Below are positions 31,124-39,801 of a DNA stretch of 64,000 nucleotides, one piece after another; positions within the stretch are counted from its first letter, which is position 1, and every line of letters starts with the position of its first letter. The position numbers were made by a program, and so were the translations under genes. The notes beneath the pieces were generated by a model. It was not told the DNA's origin. It saw only the letters and a program-made list of their open reading frames with translations, and did no database searches. Source of the stretch: Bradyrhizobium sp. CCBAU 51627 (GTDB lineage Bacteria > Pseudomonadota > Alphaproteobacteria > Rhizobiales > Xanthobacteraceae). The stretch is taken from contig NZ_LBJG01000017.1 of assembly GCF_028128765.1 (NCBI RefSeq), positions 105,502 through 169,501 on the forward strand, written 5' to 3'.

Positions 31124-31938
31124 CGTTGCTACGGCCAGAGAGCACCCGAGCCGTGGTCGGCGTCACTTCGAACCGTCTTCTGGTCGATGGTGTGCATCGC
31201 GACTGGTTGCGGCGCAAGTACTTGCAGGCACTCAATCGTCATGCGGGAGTGGCTTGCGTCATATTGCCGACGGTCGACGCCGAGGATGCGGGGGAGGAGG
31301 TCGCCCCGGCGATCATGCGCCGGCTCGATGGCTTGGTGTTGACAGGTGATGAATCCAACATCGACCCCGCCGTCCTGAGAGCGCCTGCGTCCCTGACGCA
31401 GGCTGATCGGCAGGACGTTGAGATTGGGATCCTTGACCGTCCGCGGGACAGGCTCTCTGCCGTAACTATAGCGAGCGCCATCGCGCTCGGAATGCCTATT
31501 CTGGGCATCTGCCGTGGGCTTCAGGAACTCAACGTCTATTTCGGCGGCACGCTCCGCTCATCGCTTGCGGAGTGGAGGCCGGAAAGTGGCGCGATGCATG
31601 CCGAGAAGCCAGATCGTCCAAGAGACCGTCAGTACGATGCCGCGCACAGCGTCACGATATGCTCCGATGGCGCGCTTTTTCCAATCGCGCGGACTATCGA
31701 AGCGCAAGTGAGCTCGCTGCACAATCAAGGCATCGATGCGCTTGCCCCGGCGCTGAGCCGGGAGGCGTGGGCGCCTGACGGTTTGGTCGAGGCGGCTTCA
31801 GTCATTGGCGCCCCGACCCTCCAAATCGGTGTGCAATGGCACCCCGAATGGCACGCCTCAACCGATCTCCTCAGCAAGCAACTATTCAAGGCATTTGGAG
31901 AGGCGTGTGTTCGATACTACCGAACTAAGAAAAACTAG
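31120..31938 (+). CDS. rtxD: Class-I glutamine amidotransferase / gamma-glutamyl hydrolase (PuuD-like), rtx operon
   Basis: The 272-residue protein belongs to the gamma-glutamyl hydrolase/PuuD group. The nucleophile is Cys131 in MPILGICRGLQELNVYFGG and the His/Glu pair is His241/Glu243 in GVQWHPEWH. The N-terminus (VVGVTSNRLLVDG) and DGLVLTGDESNIDP fit the same family. PuuD removes a gamma-glutamyl group from gamma-Glu-GABA; here the target may be a gamma-glutamylated intermediate. It starts with GTG overlapping the rtxC stop, so it is translationally coupled. Calling it RtxD follows the order rtxACDEFG; the biochemical role is not shown by sequence. Confidence 0.8.
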   Translation: MTLLRPESTRAVVGVTSNRLLVDGVHRDWLRRKYLQALNRHAGVACVILPTVDAEDAGEEVAPAIMRRLDGLVLTGDESNIDPAVLRAPASLTQADRQDVEIGILDRPRDRLSAVTIASAIALGMPILGICRGLQELNVYFGGTLRSSLAEWRPESGAMHAEKPDRPRDRQYDAAHSVTICSDGALFPIARTIEAQVSSLHNQGIDALAPALSREAWAPDGLVEAASVIGAPTLQIGVQWHPEWHASTDLLSKQLFKAFGEACVRYYRTKKN

Positions 31939-31947
31939 AGGCGGGCT

Positions 31948-32970
31948 GTGACATTTCAAACCAAACGTGGTCCGTGCACGTCGAAAGGACACTCCCTCGG
32001 AGCCGATACACGCCTCCAGTCCTGCGAGGGCCGTGCGCCGCCTCGCGGGCACAGGAAGACTGCGCGATTGACGAATCGCTTCGCTCTGGGAGTTCTATTT
32101 GTGGCGCTCTATGTCGTCGTGAGCGCGGCAGGCGAGGTTTATGCGGCGTCGTATTTTCAGCAAGCGGATGTGTTCGTCGCGCTCCTGCTGTCCTTCGCTG
32201 TGGTTTGTCTGATGTTCAATCTCCTGGCTTGCCACGAGGGAGGCGAGGCAACGGTGGCGAAATGGTCGCTCCTGGTCTTCGTCGCGCTCAATATCGTGAC
32301 AGCAATCAGCTGGATCGGCCTATTTATCGGACTGAAATACGCTGAGCCTGCGATCGTCGTCGCCTTCATGGTGGCGCTGGGGCCCACCGCAACAGTATGG
32401 TTAAACGCACTGATCAGGCGCCAGGGTGCCCCTCCAGCATCCGATATTATCGTGAGCGTTACGATCGCAACGATCGGGAGCTACATGATTTGGATCTCGG
32501 CCAGCGGCAACGCAGGCGTGGAGTGGGGAACTCGATCGTCCTTTGGCATCGTCTTGGCAATCGTGGCCGGCCTATCGCTGGCCCTTACAAATATACTTGT
32601 CAAACTTCTGTTCGACCATGGGTTTTCTGGCCGACAAGTCCTGGCGCATCGCTTTTATGGAACGATTCTCTTGCTGCTGGGACTGGTCGATCATTCATCT
32701 ATCGCGCCTGAGATCTCGCAGCATTGGTTTGCGATCGCAGCGATTGGGCTGTCGACGATCATTGTTCCTTTGCTCTTGATCCAGCAGGGCATTCGTCGCG
32801 TAGAGCCCTTCACAGTCAACATGGTCCTGTCCACCGCCCCTATCATCACCTTTCTGTTCCAGTACTTCGACTCTCGTATCGTGCCTTCACTACATACGTT
32901 CATTGGAAATGCTCTCATTACGGCTGTCGCTGTCGGCAACATCTACTTGCAGTATCGGAGATCCGCATGA
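31948..32970 (+). CDS. rtxE: EamA/DMT-superfamily transporter, rtx operon
   Basis: An integral inner-membrane protein of 340 residues with about ten hydrophobic segments, beginning near residue 44 (FALGVLFVALYVVVSAAG) and ending at ALITAVAVGNIYLQY. Two EamA-like halves are visible; TAISWIGLFIGLKYAEPAIVVAF and FTVNMVLSTAPIITFLFQYF are the internal repeats typical of drug/metabolite exporters. It starts with GTG nine bases after rtxD, and the first ~40 residues are soluble and basic, so a start further in is possible. Export of rhizobitoxine is the natural guess; uptake of a precursor cannot be excluded. Confidence 0.78.
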   Translation: MTFQTKRGPCTSKGHSLGADTRLQSCEGRAPPRGHRKTARLTNRFALGVLFVALYVVVSAAGEVYAASYFQQADVFVALLLSFAVVCLMFNLLACHEGGEATVAKWSLLVFVALNIVTAISWIGLFIGLKYAEPAIVVAFMVALGPTATVWLNALIRRQGAPPASDIIVSVTIATIGSYMIWISASGNAGVEWGTRSSFGIVLAIVAGLSLALTNILVKLLFDHGFSGRQVLAHRFYGTILLLLGLVDHSSIAPEISQHWFAIAAIGLSTIIVPLLLIQQGIRRVEPFTVNMVLSTAPIITFLFQYFDSRIVPSLHTFIGNALITAVAVGNIYLQYRRSA

Positions 32971-34253
32971 AAGAACGGAATTGTGTAATCGTAGACGCAT
33001 ACTCTACCGGCCGATACCTACCGGAAGAGTTCAAGCGCTATGGAATTGGAACAGTGCATGTGATGTCGGCTGCACAGATACCGCCCATATTCCAATCGCA
33101 TTTCAATGCGGATCTGTATGATGAACTCATTCGCCCCAGCGAGCGCATGGGATATGACGACATCGTTGATTATCATGTTCAGGCGCTCCATGGCCGGGAA
33201 TTGGAGTTCGTTATCGCGGGCTGCGAGACCGGAGTTGAACTCGCCGATTCTTTGTCGGAGCGGCTTGGTTTACCATCAAATGGGACCGCGCTATCCGCTG
33301 CTCGGCGTGACAAAGCGCGATTGTCTTGCGCGCTGACCTCTGCAGGCGTGCGATCGATCAGACAAGTCGTGTCCGACAGTCCTGTAGAGATCGCGAGCTG
33401 GAAGCGTGAAGCGAAGTTCGATCAGATCGTGATCAAGCCTCTGAACAGTACGGGTACCGAGGATGTATTCTTTTGCTCGACAGATGCTGATATTCAGCGG
33501 GCTATGAGCGCAATTGTCGGGAAGACGAACCGCGTCGGAGCGTTGAATCGTTTTGCCCTTGGGCAAGAGAAAATAAACGGCCAGCAATATACCGTAAATG
33601 CCGTCTCGATCGACGGGGAAGCCTTCGTTACGGAGGCCTGGACCTATGACACGGTTCCTGTTGAGAGGGCATCTTCGGTCTGCTCACTTGAGAGATTATT
33701 GGGAGGCAGCGAACCAATCGTTCAGGAACTGTCCGACTACTTGGTGCGTGCGCTGCAGGCACTACAGATCGTCGACGGACCGGCTCATGCTGAGATCATC
33801 GTCGATCATCGGGGACCGGTTCTGGTGGACTTCGGAGCGAGGCTTCAAGGGACCATGTCGGCAAAAGCACGAACGATGGCGTTGGGGCACAACCATATGA
33901 GCCTGACGGCCTGGCGCTACGCAGATCCCAAGGGCTTTGGTGAATATATGAGGTCTCGCGGGCCTTACAAGCGACAGGCTCACGCACTTTGCGTCTCGCT
34001 GATCTCAGATATGGGCGGTGTCGTTGCCGGTTACCCGGGACTCGAGGCAATTCGCGAGCTCCCGAGCTTCGCGGATGCCATTGCATTCGTTCCGATTGGT
34101 CAAGAGCTAGTTCCCACGATCGACTTGGCGTCGACACCAGGCATCGTTTATCTCGTGAATAGCGATTTGACTCAGCTTGAGAATGACTATCGCAAGTTGC
34201 GAGCAATGCGGATGGACCAGGTGTTCGATTTAGTGATGCAGGATCGCGACTAA
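32967..34253 (+). CDS. rtxF: ATP-grasp ligase, rtx operon
   Basis: This 428-residue protein is an ATP-grasp carboxylate-amine ligase. After a pre-ATP domain (CVIVDAYSTGRYLPEEFKRY) come the ATP-binding strand QIVIKPLNSTGTEDVFFC (about residues 153-170), the QEKINGQQYTVNAVSIDG strand and the metal-binding region AEIIVDHRGPVLVDFGARLQG (about 274-294). Such enzymes join a carboxylate to an amine through an acyl phosphate. It could amidate or peptidylate a rhizobitoxine intermediate. The ATG overlaps the rtxE stop (ATGA) behind a GGAG site. Confidence 0.78.
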   Translation: MKERNCVIVDAYSTGRYLPEEFKRYGIGTVHVMSAAQIPPIFQSHFNADLYDELIRPSERMGYDDIVDYHVQALHGRELEFVIAGCETGVELADSLSERLGLPSNGTALSAARRDKARLSCALTSAGVRSIRQVVSDSPVEIASWKREAKFDQIVIKPLNSTGTEDVFFCSTDADIQRAMSAIVGKTNRVGALNRFALGQEKINGQQYTVNAVSIDGEAFVTEAWTYDTVPVERASSVCSLERLLGGSEPIVQELSDYLVRALQALQIVDGPAHAEIIVDHRGPVLVDFGARLQGTMSAKARTMALGHNHMSLTAWRYADPKGFGEYMRSRGPYKRQAHALCVSLISDMGGVVAGYPGLEAIRELPSFADAIAFVPIGQELVPTIDLASTPGIVYLVNSDLTQLENDYRKLRAMRMDQVFDLVMQDRD

Positions 34254-35590
34254 TGCCAACTGATCCCAGGTCGACCGGAGCGAATCCAGCCCGCGCGGCG
34301 ATGGTCGGCGTAAGCGACTTCGATGGCGTTCTGCGAGGCAAACACGTCTTAGGGGAAGATCTCTCGGATGGAGATAAAGTTATCAAGTTCTCTGAAGCGG
34401 TGCTGGCGTGGGATTGTACGGACCGGGTCATTCCGGCCAGTTTCACGCAAAAGCCGCTATCAGCGTTCGGTGATGCTGACCTGCGTATGCTGTCAGGCAC
34501 CGGCCGTTCGGTGTCTCATCTCGGCGATCAATATCTCTACCTCGCGGAGTTCACGGGCGCACATGAGAACATCTGCCCCCGCGGTGTTCTGCGTAAGGTC
34601 CTAAGAAGGGCTGCTGACCACGGATACGACTGCACTGCCGGGTTCGAGTTTGAATTTATGCTTTTTAAGGAGAGCGCAGACACGATCGAAGAAAAGCCGT
34701 TCGGCGAATGGGCTCCTTTTACGCGCGGCCCGTTCGGCTACTCGATTGCGCGCTCTATCGCGCAACATGAGCTGTTCGATGAGATCTTGTCGCTTTGTGA
34801 GAAGGCTAGAATACCTCTCAGCGGACTACACTTTGAAACGGGACCTGGCGTGGTCGAAGCGTCACTTCGTCATTGTGATGCGCTGGAAGCTGCCGATCGA
34901 GCAACCATATTCAAGTCGATGATAAAAGCCTGGGCGCAAACGCGAGGCATGATGGCTACATTCATGGCCAAGGTTTCCGAGAAATGGCCCGGCCAGTCCG
35001 GCCATATTCACATCTCGATGTCCTCGGATAGTCAAAATGCGTTTTACGACGGTGATGCGTTCGGCAACGTCTCCGATCTTATGAGGCAATTCATCGCCGG
35101 CCAACTAGAATACATGAATGAGTTCTGTGTGCTCGCTGCGCCGAACTTCAACAGCTACAAGAGACTGGCACCTGGCTGCTGGGCACCAATCTCTCCAAGC
35201 TGGGGAGTTGACAACCGCTCCTGCGCGGTTCGCGCCATTCCGGGAGAGCCATCTGCCCATCGCCTGGAGTATAGGCTGCCTGGCGCAGACGTGAACCCAT
35301 ATCTCGCGCTCGCATGTGCGCTTGGTTCGGGAATATTGGGCGTCGAAACAGGTCCGCCACTACCGGCTTCGATCATTGGTGATGCAAGCGCGGAAATGTG
35401 TCGTCAGTCGGCGAGACTGCCTCAAAGCCTATCAGAGGCAACATCTCGTTTTGCACAGTCTGCAGCGGCCAGTGATGTCTTCGGAGAAAGGTTTGTTGAA
35501 GCGTTTTCTTGCTCGCGCCGTTGGGAATGGGAAGCCGTTCAACATCGGGTCACCGACTTTGAACGTCGGAGATACTTCGAGATCATTTAG
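34253..35590 (+). CDS. rtxG: Glutamine synthetase-like ligase (PuuA-type), rtx operon
   Basis: The 445-residue protein has the glutamine-synthetase fold and suits the gamma-glutamylpolyamine synthetase (PuuA) size. Metal/glutamate-binding residues are in GFEFEFMLF, the GHIHISM motif holds the conserved His, and NRSCAVRAIPG and HRLEYRLPGADVNPYLA are the C-terminal signature region. Family members attach glutamate to an amine by a gamma-amide bond. Paired with the PuuD-like rtxD it suggests a gamma-glutamyl protection step. The first base of its ATG is the last base of the rtxF stop (TAATG). Last gene of the operon. Confidence 0.82.
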   Translation: MPTDPRSTGANPARAAMVGVSDFDGVLRGKHVLGEDLSDGDKVIKFSEAVLAWDCTDRVIPASFTQKPLSAFGDADLRMLSGTGRSVSHLGDQYLYLAEFTGAHENICPRGVLRKVLRRAADHGYDCTAGFEFEFMLFKESADTIEEKPFGEWAPFTRGPFGYSIARSIAQHELFDEILSLCEKARIPLSGLHFETGPGVVEASLRHCDALEAADRATIFKSMIKAWAQTRGMMATFMAKVSEKWPGQSGHIHISMSSDSQNAFYDGDAFGNVSDLMRQFIAGQLEYMNEFCVLAAPNFNSYKRLAPGCWAPISPSWGVDNRSCAVRAIPGEPSAHRLEYRLPGADVNPYLALACALGSGILGVETGPPLPASIIGDASAEMCRQSARLPQSLSEATSRFAQSAAASDVFGERFVEAFSCSRRWEWEAVQHRVTDFERRRYFEII

Positions 35591-35975
35591 CTTGAGCTCT
35601 TCGACAGTTCTGAAGATCATTCTTCTGGCCGGTGCCGGCGGGGCTACTGCGGCGGTCTGTGCCGCTGATGTTGGACTTCATACAGAGCAGATGTGCGTTA
35701 CTCGTTACGTTAAGTGAGGACCTTGGGAACGCTGAGGAGGTCTGCTGTTATCTGCTCTATGCAGCAACCGCGATTGCTCCGTTTGCGATGCTAGGTAGTT
35801 CTAGCAACGAACATACCACTTCCATTGCTCGGCTTCTTCGAGACGAAGGCAAAGTCTATTATGCTCAGAGGACGAGCCGAAGAGGCCGGTGATGCGCGAC
35901 GCTGTAGCCGAGCCGCGGAGCCACGCAGGACGCGAGGCGCAGCATCAAATGGGGGCAGCGCGACCAGACGATGGC
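35591..35975. other. Intergenic region after the rtx operon
   Basis: No gene is supported. No clear terminator hairpin follows rtxG. Confidence 0.4.
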
Positions 35976-36169
35976 TTGCACTCACGACAGAGCCGGACGA
36001 CGCGAGGCAGGTGTTTGTGCCGTCGGAGACAGAACCGCTGGCATCGAGTTCGACGCCAAAGAACCAGCCGTTCTTCTGCCAATGGTAGCCGATCTGGCCA
36101 CCTGCGAGGAACGTCGGCGTATCGACGATGCCGCCATAGATTGACGGACCGTAGGGATTGCTGAAGGAG
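35976..36169 (-). pseudogene. Truncated duplicate of the outer-membrane barrel gene
   Basis: This 194-bp piece matches 38466-38659 without gaps and with eight mismatches. It encodes SNPYGPSIYGGIVDTPTF and GQIGYHWQKNGWFFGVELD, part of the N-terminal barrel. It has neither start nor promoter and is joined on one side to an IS3-family remnant, so the reading frame runs from transposase code into barrel code. It is a dead fragment. Confidence 0.85.
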
Positions 36170-36800
36170 ATCTTGTGTCCATGTTCGGGCTCGGTCGTAC
36201 GCGGCCGGCGGTAGAGCGCCTCTATCCTCATTCGCCGGATTAGCGTTTTGACATGCCGGCGGTCGATCTTGCACCCCTCGGCAGCCAACAGGTCTCGCAA
36301 CATTTGAGAACCGGCGAAAGGAAACTCAGGTTCAGCCGGTCGAACCGTCGCATGATCGTGAGGTCGGCGGAAAGTACAGGACGTGGCAGATAATAGACAC
36401 TGGCACGGCTGATCTTCAAAACGCTTCGCGTGTTTCATGATCGGCAGGTCGTGCTCCCGGTCGATCATCGCTTTGCGCTCAGCATGCCGGCGTTGCGGAG
36501 CGCGCCTTCCAAAAAACTGTTCTCTAGCCTGAGCTCCACGATCTTGGCGTGCAGCGGTTTCACATCCACCTCGGGCTCGCTCGGTCTGTTGCCACCGCCA
36601 GGACCAAATACCTCGGCCGCCGCTTCCTGAAGCTGGGTTTCCACTGCGTGATCTGGGTGCAGCTCGAAATGCTCAACCAGCTTGGCCAGCGTCATCTCGC
36701 CCTTGATCGCGGCCAGCACCACCTTGGCTTTGAATGCCGGCGCGGTGGTACTGGCGGGTTCGTCTGCTCATCGTCTCTCCTGATTCGCGGGACAATCTTG
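36170..36800 (-). mobile_element. IS3-family insertion-sequence remnant (orfA and orfB fragments)
   Basis: OrfA-like coding (about 36465-36780) gives FKAKVVLAAIKGEMTLAKL and a leucine-rich coiled coil (PLHAKIVELRLENSFLEGAL) typical of IS3/IS2-type orfA; the expected start at an ATG near 36772 is out of frame with it, so a frameshift is present. OrfB-like coding (36173-36460) gives FPFAGSQMLRDLLAAEG and VKTLIRRMRIEALYRRPRT, the N-terminal part of the OrfB integrase, cut off before the DDE domain at the junction with the barrel fragment. No intact terminal repeats are seen. The element is dead. Confidence 0.85.
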
Positions 36801-37125
36801 CCGGCCGTCAGGCAGAAACTCCTCTTATCGCCCTGTCCAAATCCGAAGCCGGCTCTGTATGCAGCCGGACGCCGTCGAAACGTCTACCTGACACAGTGGC
36901 GCGCGTACTATCGCCATGTCGCAGCGCTACGTTGCGGGTGCGATGTCATGGACCGAACCGCACAGCGTGCATGGTCTCGTTTTACCGAAACCATGCGCTC
37001 AAGATCGAAATGCTCGGACTGCATAAGGCCCGCGACCGGCAAGGACATGGCTAATGATCCTAGCTCGATGCGCGCCATTTCTTAGCGTTGAAGACGCCTG
37101 GCGCTTGGCTTGAGGTGTGATCTTT
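36801..37125. other. Intergenic region between IS remnant and barrel gene
   Basis: No supported gene. A stretch near 36950 weakly resembles one near 39110 on the other side of the barrel gene, possibly relics of a larger element. Confidence 0.35.
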
Positions 37126-38823
37126 TCAATCAAACTTATAGGAGGCCTGAAAGAACGTACCCCAGCGCTCCATGCTGTACTTCGCGAATATGGCCGGATC
37201 ACCGACGCAGCCGCTGCTGCTGCACAAAGAGTCGCCCAGCCTTTTGGTCCACATGGCCCAGTAGCGCCCGCCGACGCCGACGCTGAAGTTCTTGGTGAAG
37301 AAGTAGGACAGCACGCCTTCAACCTGGACGCCGCCGCCACCATTGCCCCGCTGTTCATCGAAGGTGGTCTTGTCGCGCAAGAGATGGTGGTCACGCCCTT
37401 TGAAATCGGTCCAGGGCAGGTAGGCGACATCGGTGTTTAAGCGCCAGCGCTGAGTGAACATGGTTTCGGCGCTTAGGCCGACACGAGGTGCGTTCCACTG
37501 AGTATTCTGGCTGCCGATGATAGTGTCCGGGTTCGCCGGACAAGTGTAGCGGGGGTGGGCAATCTGCGTGCAACCGATGGAGTCGGAACTCTGTTCGTAG
37601 TAGGTCCAGCCGATAAATCCGCCGACCTTGTAGTTGGCGCCGCGCAGGAAATCGTAACCTGAGTCTGCGGTAAAATAGGTGAACCGTCCGTTTCGTTGCC
37701 GTGATGCGTTGTTGATATAGGAGAGTTTCCGATCGGCGAGCCAATCTTCATTGTTTATGTTTCCTCTATCGAAGCGCCCAAGGCCAATGTTGCCCTTCAG
37801 GAACACTCCCCATGGGCTGTCGACACGGCCAAATAGCTCTCCCGAAAGTCCGTCAAGGCCATGATAGGTGAGCCTCGATACAAGGACGCTGGGGTCTAGA
37901 GGCAAGTAGGGCGCTACACTGTGGTCCCATTGGAATCGTCCGCGGCTGAGCCAGAGCCGCGATCCGCCTTCGAACGACCAGCCATCCGAATAAGCAATCG
38001 GCGGCGCGCCGACTGGAGCCTTCGCGTACTGCGGCACATAGGACCATTGCGCCGTCCACGGGTCGGCGCCAAAATGGTAATTCAATCCAATCTTTCCGAT
38101 GTGATAGTTGCTGGACGGGCTCGTTGTGTTCGCCGGAACAATTGCGAACGGCGGACCCTGCACCGTCGGAGGTGTCGCGACACTCGGGCCGCGGAAATTC
38201 AGATAGTCATACTCAGCTGTGACCGACCATGCGGGCGTAAGCGCCTGCTCGACGCCCAGCCCGATGATGCTACCGATGCGACCGTAGTCGAAATGGGTTT
38301 TCTCCTGTGGCACGAGTCCGCCTTCATAGTTATTAATGACGTCGCCCTGATTGTTTTGCCAAGCTGCACCTCCCTTGAGATAGGCCAGCGTGCCACCCGA
38401 CGCGCCAAACGTGTAACCGACACGACCGGTCGCGGTGGCAAAGACGTTCGTACCTGCCTTGCAGTTTGCACTCACGACAAAGCCGGACGACGCGAGGCAG
38501 GTATTTGTGCCGTCTGAGACAGCACTGCTGGCATCGAGTTCGACGCCAAACACCCAGCCGTTCTTCTGCCAATTGTAGCCGATCTGGCCACCTGCGAGGA
38601 ACGTCGGCGTATCGACGATGCCGCCATAGATTGACGGACCGTAGGGATTGCTGAAGGAGGTTCGGCCGTACCCGCCGCCGACGTGTCCACCAATATAGCC
38701 TCCGGACCAATTCCACACCGCCGCGGGCAGTTTCACCTCCGGCTCAAAGTCTGCCGCATTGCCGGCACCACTTGCGACGAGCGCAATTGTCGTGGCCCCC
38801 AAAAGAAGAGCTCCAGATCGCAT
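37126..38823 (-). CDS. Outer-membrane beta-barrel protein (Omp25/RopB-like N-terminus, omptin-like C-terminus)
   Basis: A 565-residue secreted protein with a signal peptide (MRSGALLLGATTIALVASGAGNA). Residues about 35-250 form an opacity/Omp25-type barrel (WSGGYIGGHVGGGYG, NYHIGKIGLNYHFG); the remainder (about 275-565) is a second barrel with long aromatic strands ending YKFD, recalling omptin-like outer-membrane proteins. I do not see a defined omptin protease active site. The doubled size is unusual for the Omp25 group. Upstream are a -24/-12 promoter (38979-38993) and a NifA-type site (39055-39070), so it is probably expressed in nodules. Confidence 0.85.
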   Translation of the reverse strand: MRSGALLLGATTIALVASGAGNAADFEPEVKLPAAVWNWSGGYIGGHVGGGYGRTSFSNPYGPSIYGGIVDTPTFLAGGQIGYNWQKNGWVFGVELDASSAVSDGTNTCLASSGFVVSANCKAGTNVFATATGRVGYTFGASGGTLAYLKGGAAWQNNQGDVINNYEGGLVPQEKTHFDYGRIGSIIGLGVEQALTPAWSVTAEYDYLNFRGPSVATPPTVQGPPFAIVPANTTSPSSNYHIGKIGLNYHFGADPWTAQWSYVPQYAKAPVGAPPIAYSDGWSFEGGSRLWLSRGRFQWDHSVAPYLPLDPSVLVSRLTYHGLDGLSGELFGRVDSPWGVFLKGNIGLGRFDRGNINNEDWLADRKLSYINNASRQRNGRFTYFTADSGYDFLRGANYKVGGFIGWTYYEQSSDSIGCTQIAHPRYTCPANPDTIIGSQNTQWNAPRVGLSAETMFTQRWRLNTDVAYLPWTDFKGRDHHLLRDKTTFDEQRGNGGGGVQVEGVLSYFFTKNFSVGVGGRYWAMWTKRLGDSLCSSSGCVGDPAIFAKYSMERWGTFFQASYKFD

Positions 38824-38978
38824 TCAACACGTCCCCTGCATTTTCTCGGTCCATAACCGAGCATCCATAAGCTATCGCCGCAGCAAACCGTCGGGTCGGA
38901 GCAGACGCTAACAGCGACACGCGCCGAATCCGTCCCGAAGACCATCGCACTGTGGTTGGTGATGATGCCGCAAAGAGA

Positions 38979-38993
38979 GCAAGTCGCGTGCCG
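38979..38993 (-). promoter_or_regulatory. Sigma-54 (-24/-12) promoter for the barrel gene
   Basis: On the minus strand: CGGCACGCGACTTGCT, matching YGGCACG-N4-TTGCW at every position except the first T of TGG. The predicted transcript starts about 140 bp before the barrel ATG. Confidence 0.8.
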
Positions 38994-39054
38994 AATTGAA
39001 TTCGCAGGCTTTGCAGGCACTTCGTCTCGGCGTGTATTGCCAAGTTTCTGACAT

Positions 39055-39070
39055 TGTCTCAATACCGACA
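39055..39070. promoter_or_regulatory. NifA upstream activator sequence for the barrel gene
   Basis: A perfect TGT-N10-ACA (N10 is CTCAATACCG), about 62 bp upstream of the -24 element, in the normal range for NifA enhancers. Confidence 0.75.
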
Positions 39071-39801
39071 GCCGCGCGGCCACTGCCCAGCAATACTTGG
39101 CTAACGCGGTGTCATGGGCCGAAGCGCACGATGCGCCGGTCTCACTTTGGCTACCAGAAGCCTTGCTGCCTCAACAGATGGAAAGACAGTGCTGGAACGG
39201 GCTGCGTCGCTTCGAAGATATTTGAGATCGATCTGTGCTCCCGAGCGGTCTCATCGAGAGCACTCTTCATTTGACGCCGCTCTAGTCTTCAGACGATATC
39301 CTTGCTCCTGCGGGTTGGGGACGAGGCTCTCACAGGTCACTCCGGCGATTACACGTTCTGGGTCACTCCACAAAGTATCGGTCCAAATCAATCAACGAAC
39401 CCTTCGGCAAGTCTCTGCGCGAAGTGGCAAGGAACGTTGTCTCGCCTGGTCGTGGGTCTTGGACAGAAATACAATGCCCGGCGTTATCGTCGTGCGAAGT
39501 ACAAGCACCTTGAAATCGGCCGATATTCAAGAACGGCGACGCGAAGGTCACATTTTGTTCGAAAACCGCGCGCTAACTGTCGCTTGGTTGTCGCGGCCGG
39601 ATGTACGCTGCGGCACCACGGGAGCCCCGGCTTTCATGCCGGGGTTTTTCGTTTTCGGCGCGAGAAGTCCGGCCGATTCAAGATGTCTTTTGTGTAGCTT
39701 GATTTGAGTAGGATCATGACGCCTCGCAGCCCACCGCGACAATTCTGTTTGATCTGCAGGAACCGTCCGGGGCAGAGCGAAAGCCGAGTAGCAGGCAGAC
39801 A
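39071..39801. other. Intergenic region, no supported gene
   Basis: No gene is supported. It holds a strong terminator hairpin at 39624-39649 with no recognisable gene before it, which suggests the end of a deleted gene. Confidence 0.4.
39624..39649 (+). terminator. Rho-independent terminator, orphan
   Basis: GCCCCGGC-TTTCAT-GCCGGGG followed by TTTTTC: a textbook intrinsic terminator on the plus strand, without an identifiable upstream gene. Confidence 0.8.

Noticed and set aside
36940..39160. Weak similarity between sequences flanking the barrel gene (near 36950 and 39110)
   Set aside because: Roughly two-thirds identity over about 40 bp in direct orientation is not enough to claim element ends.
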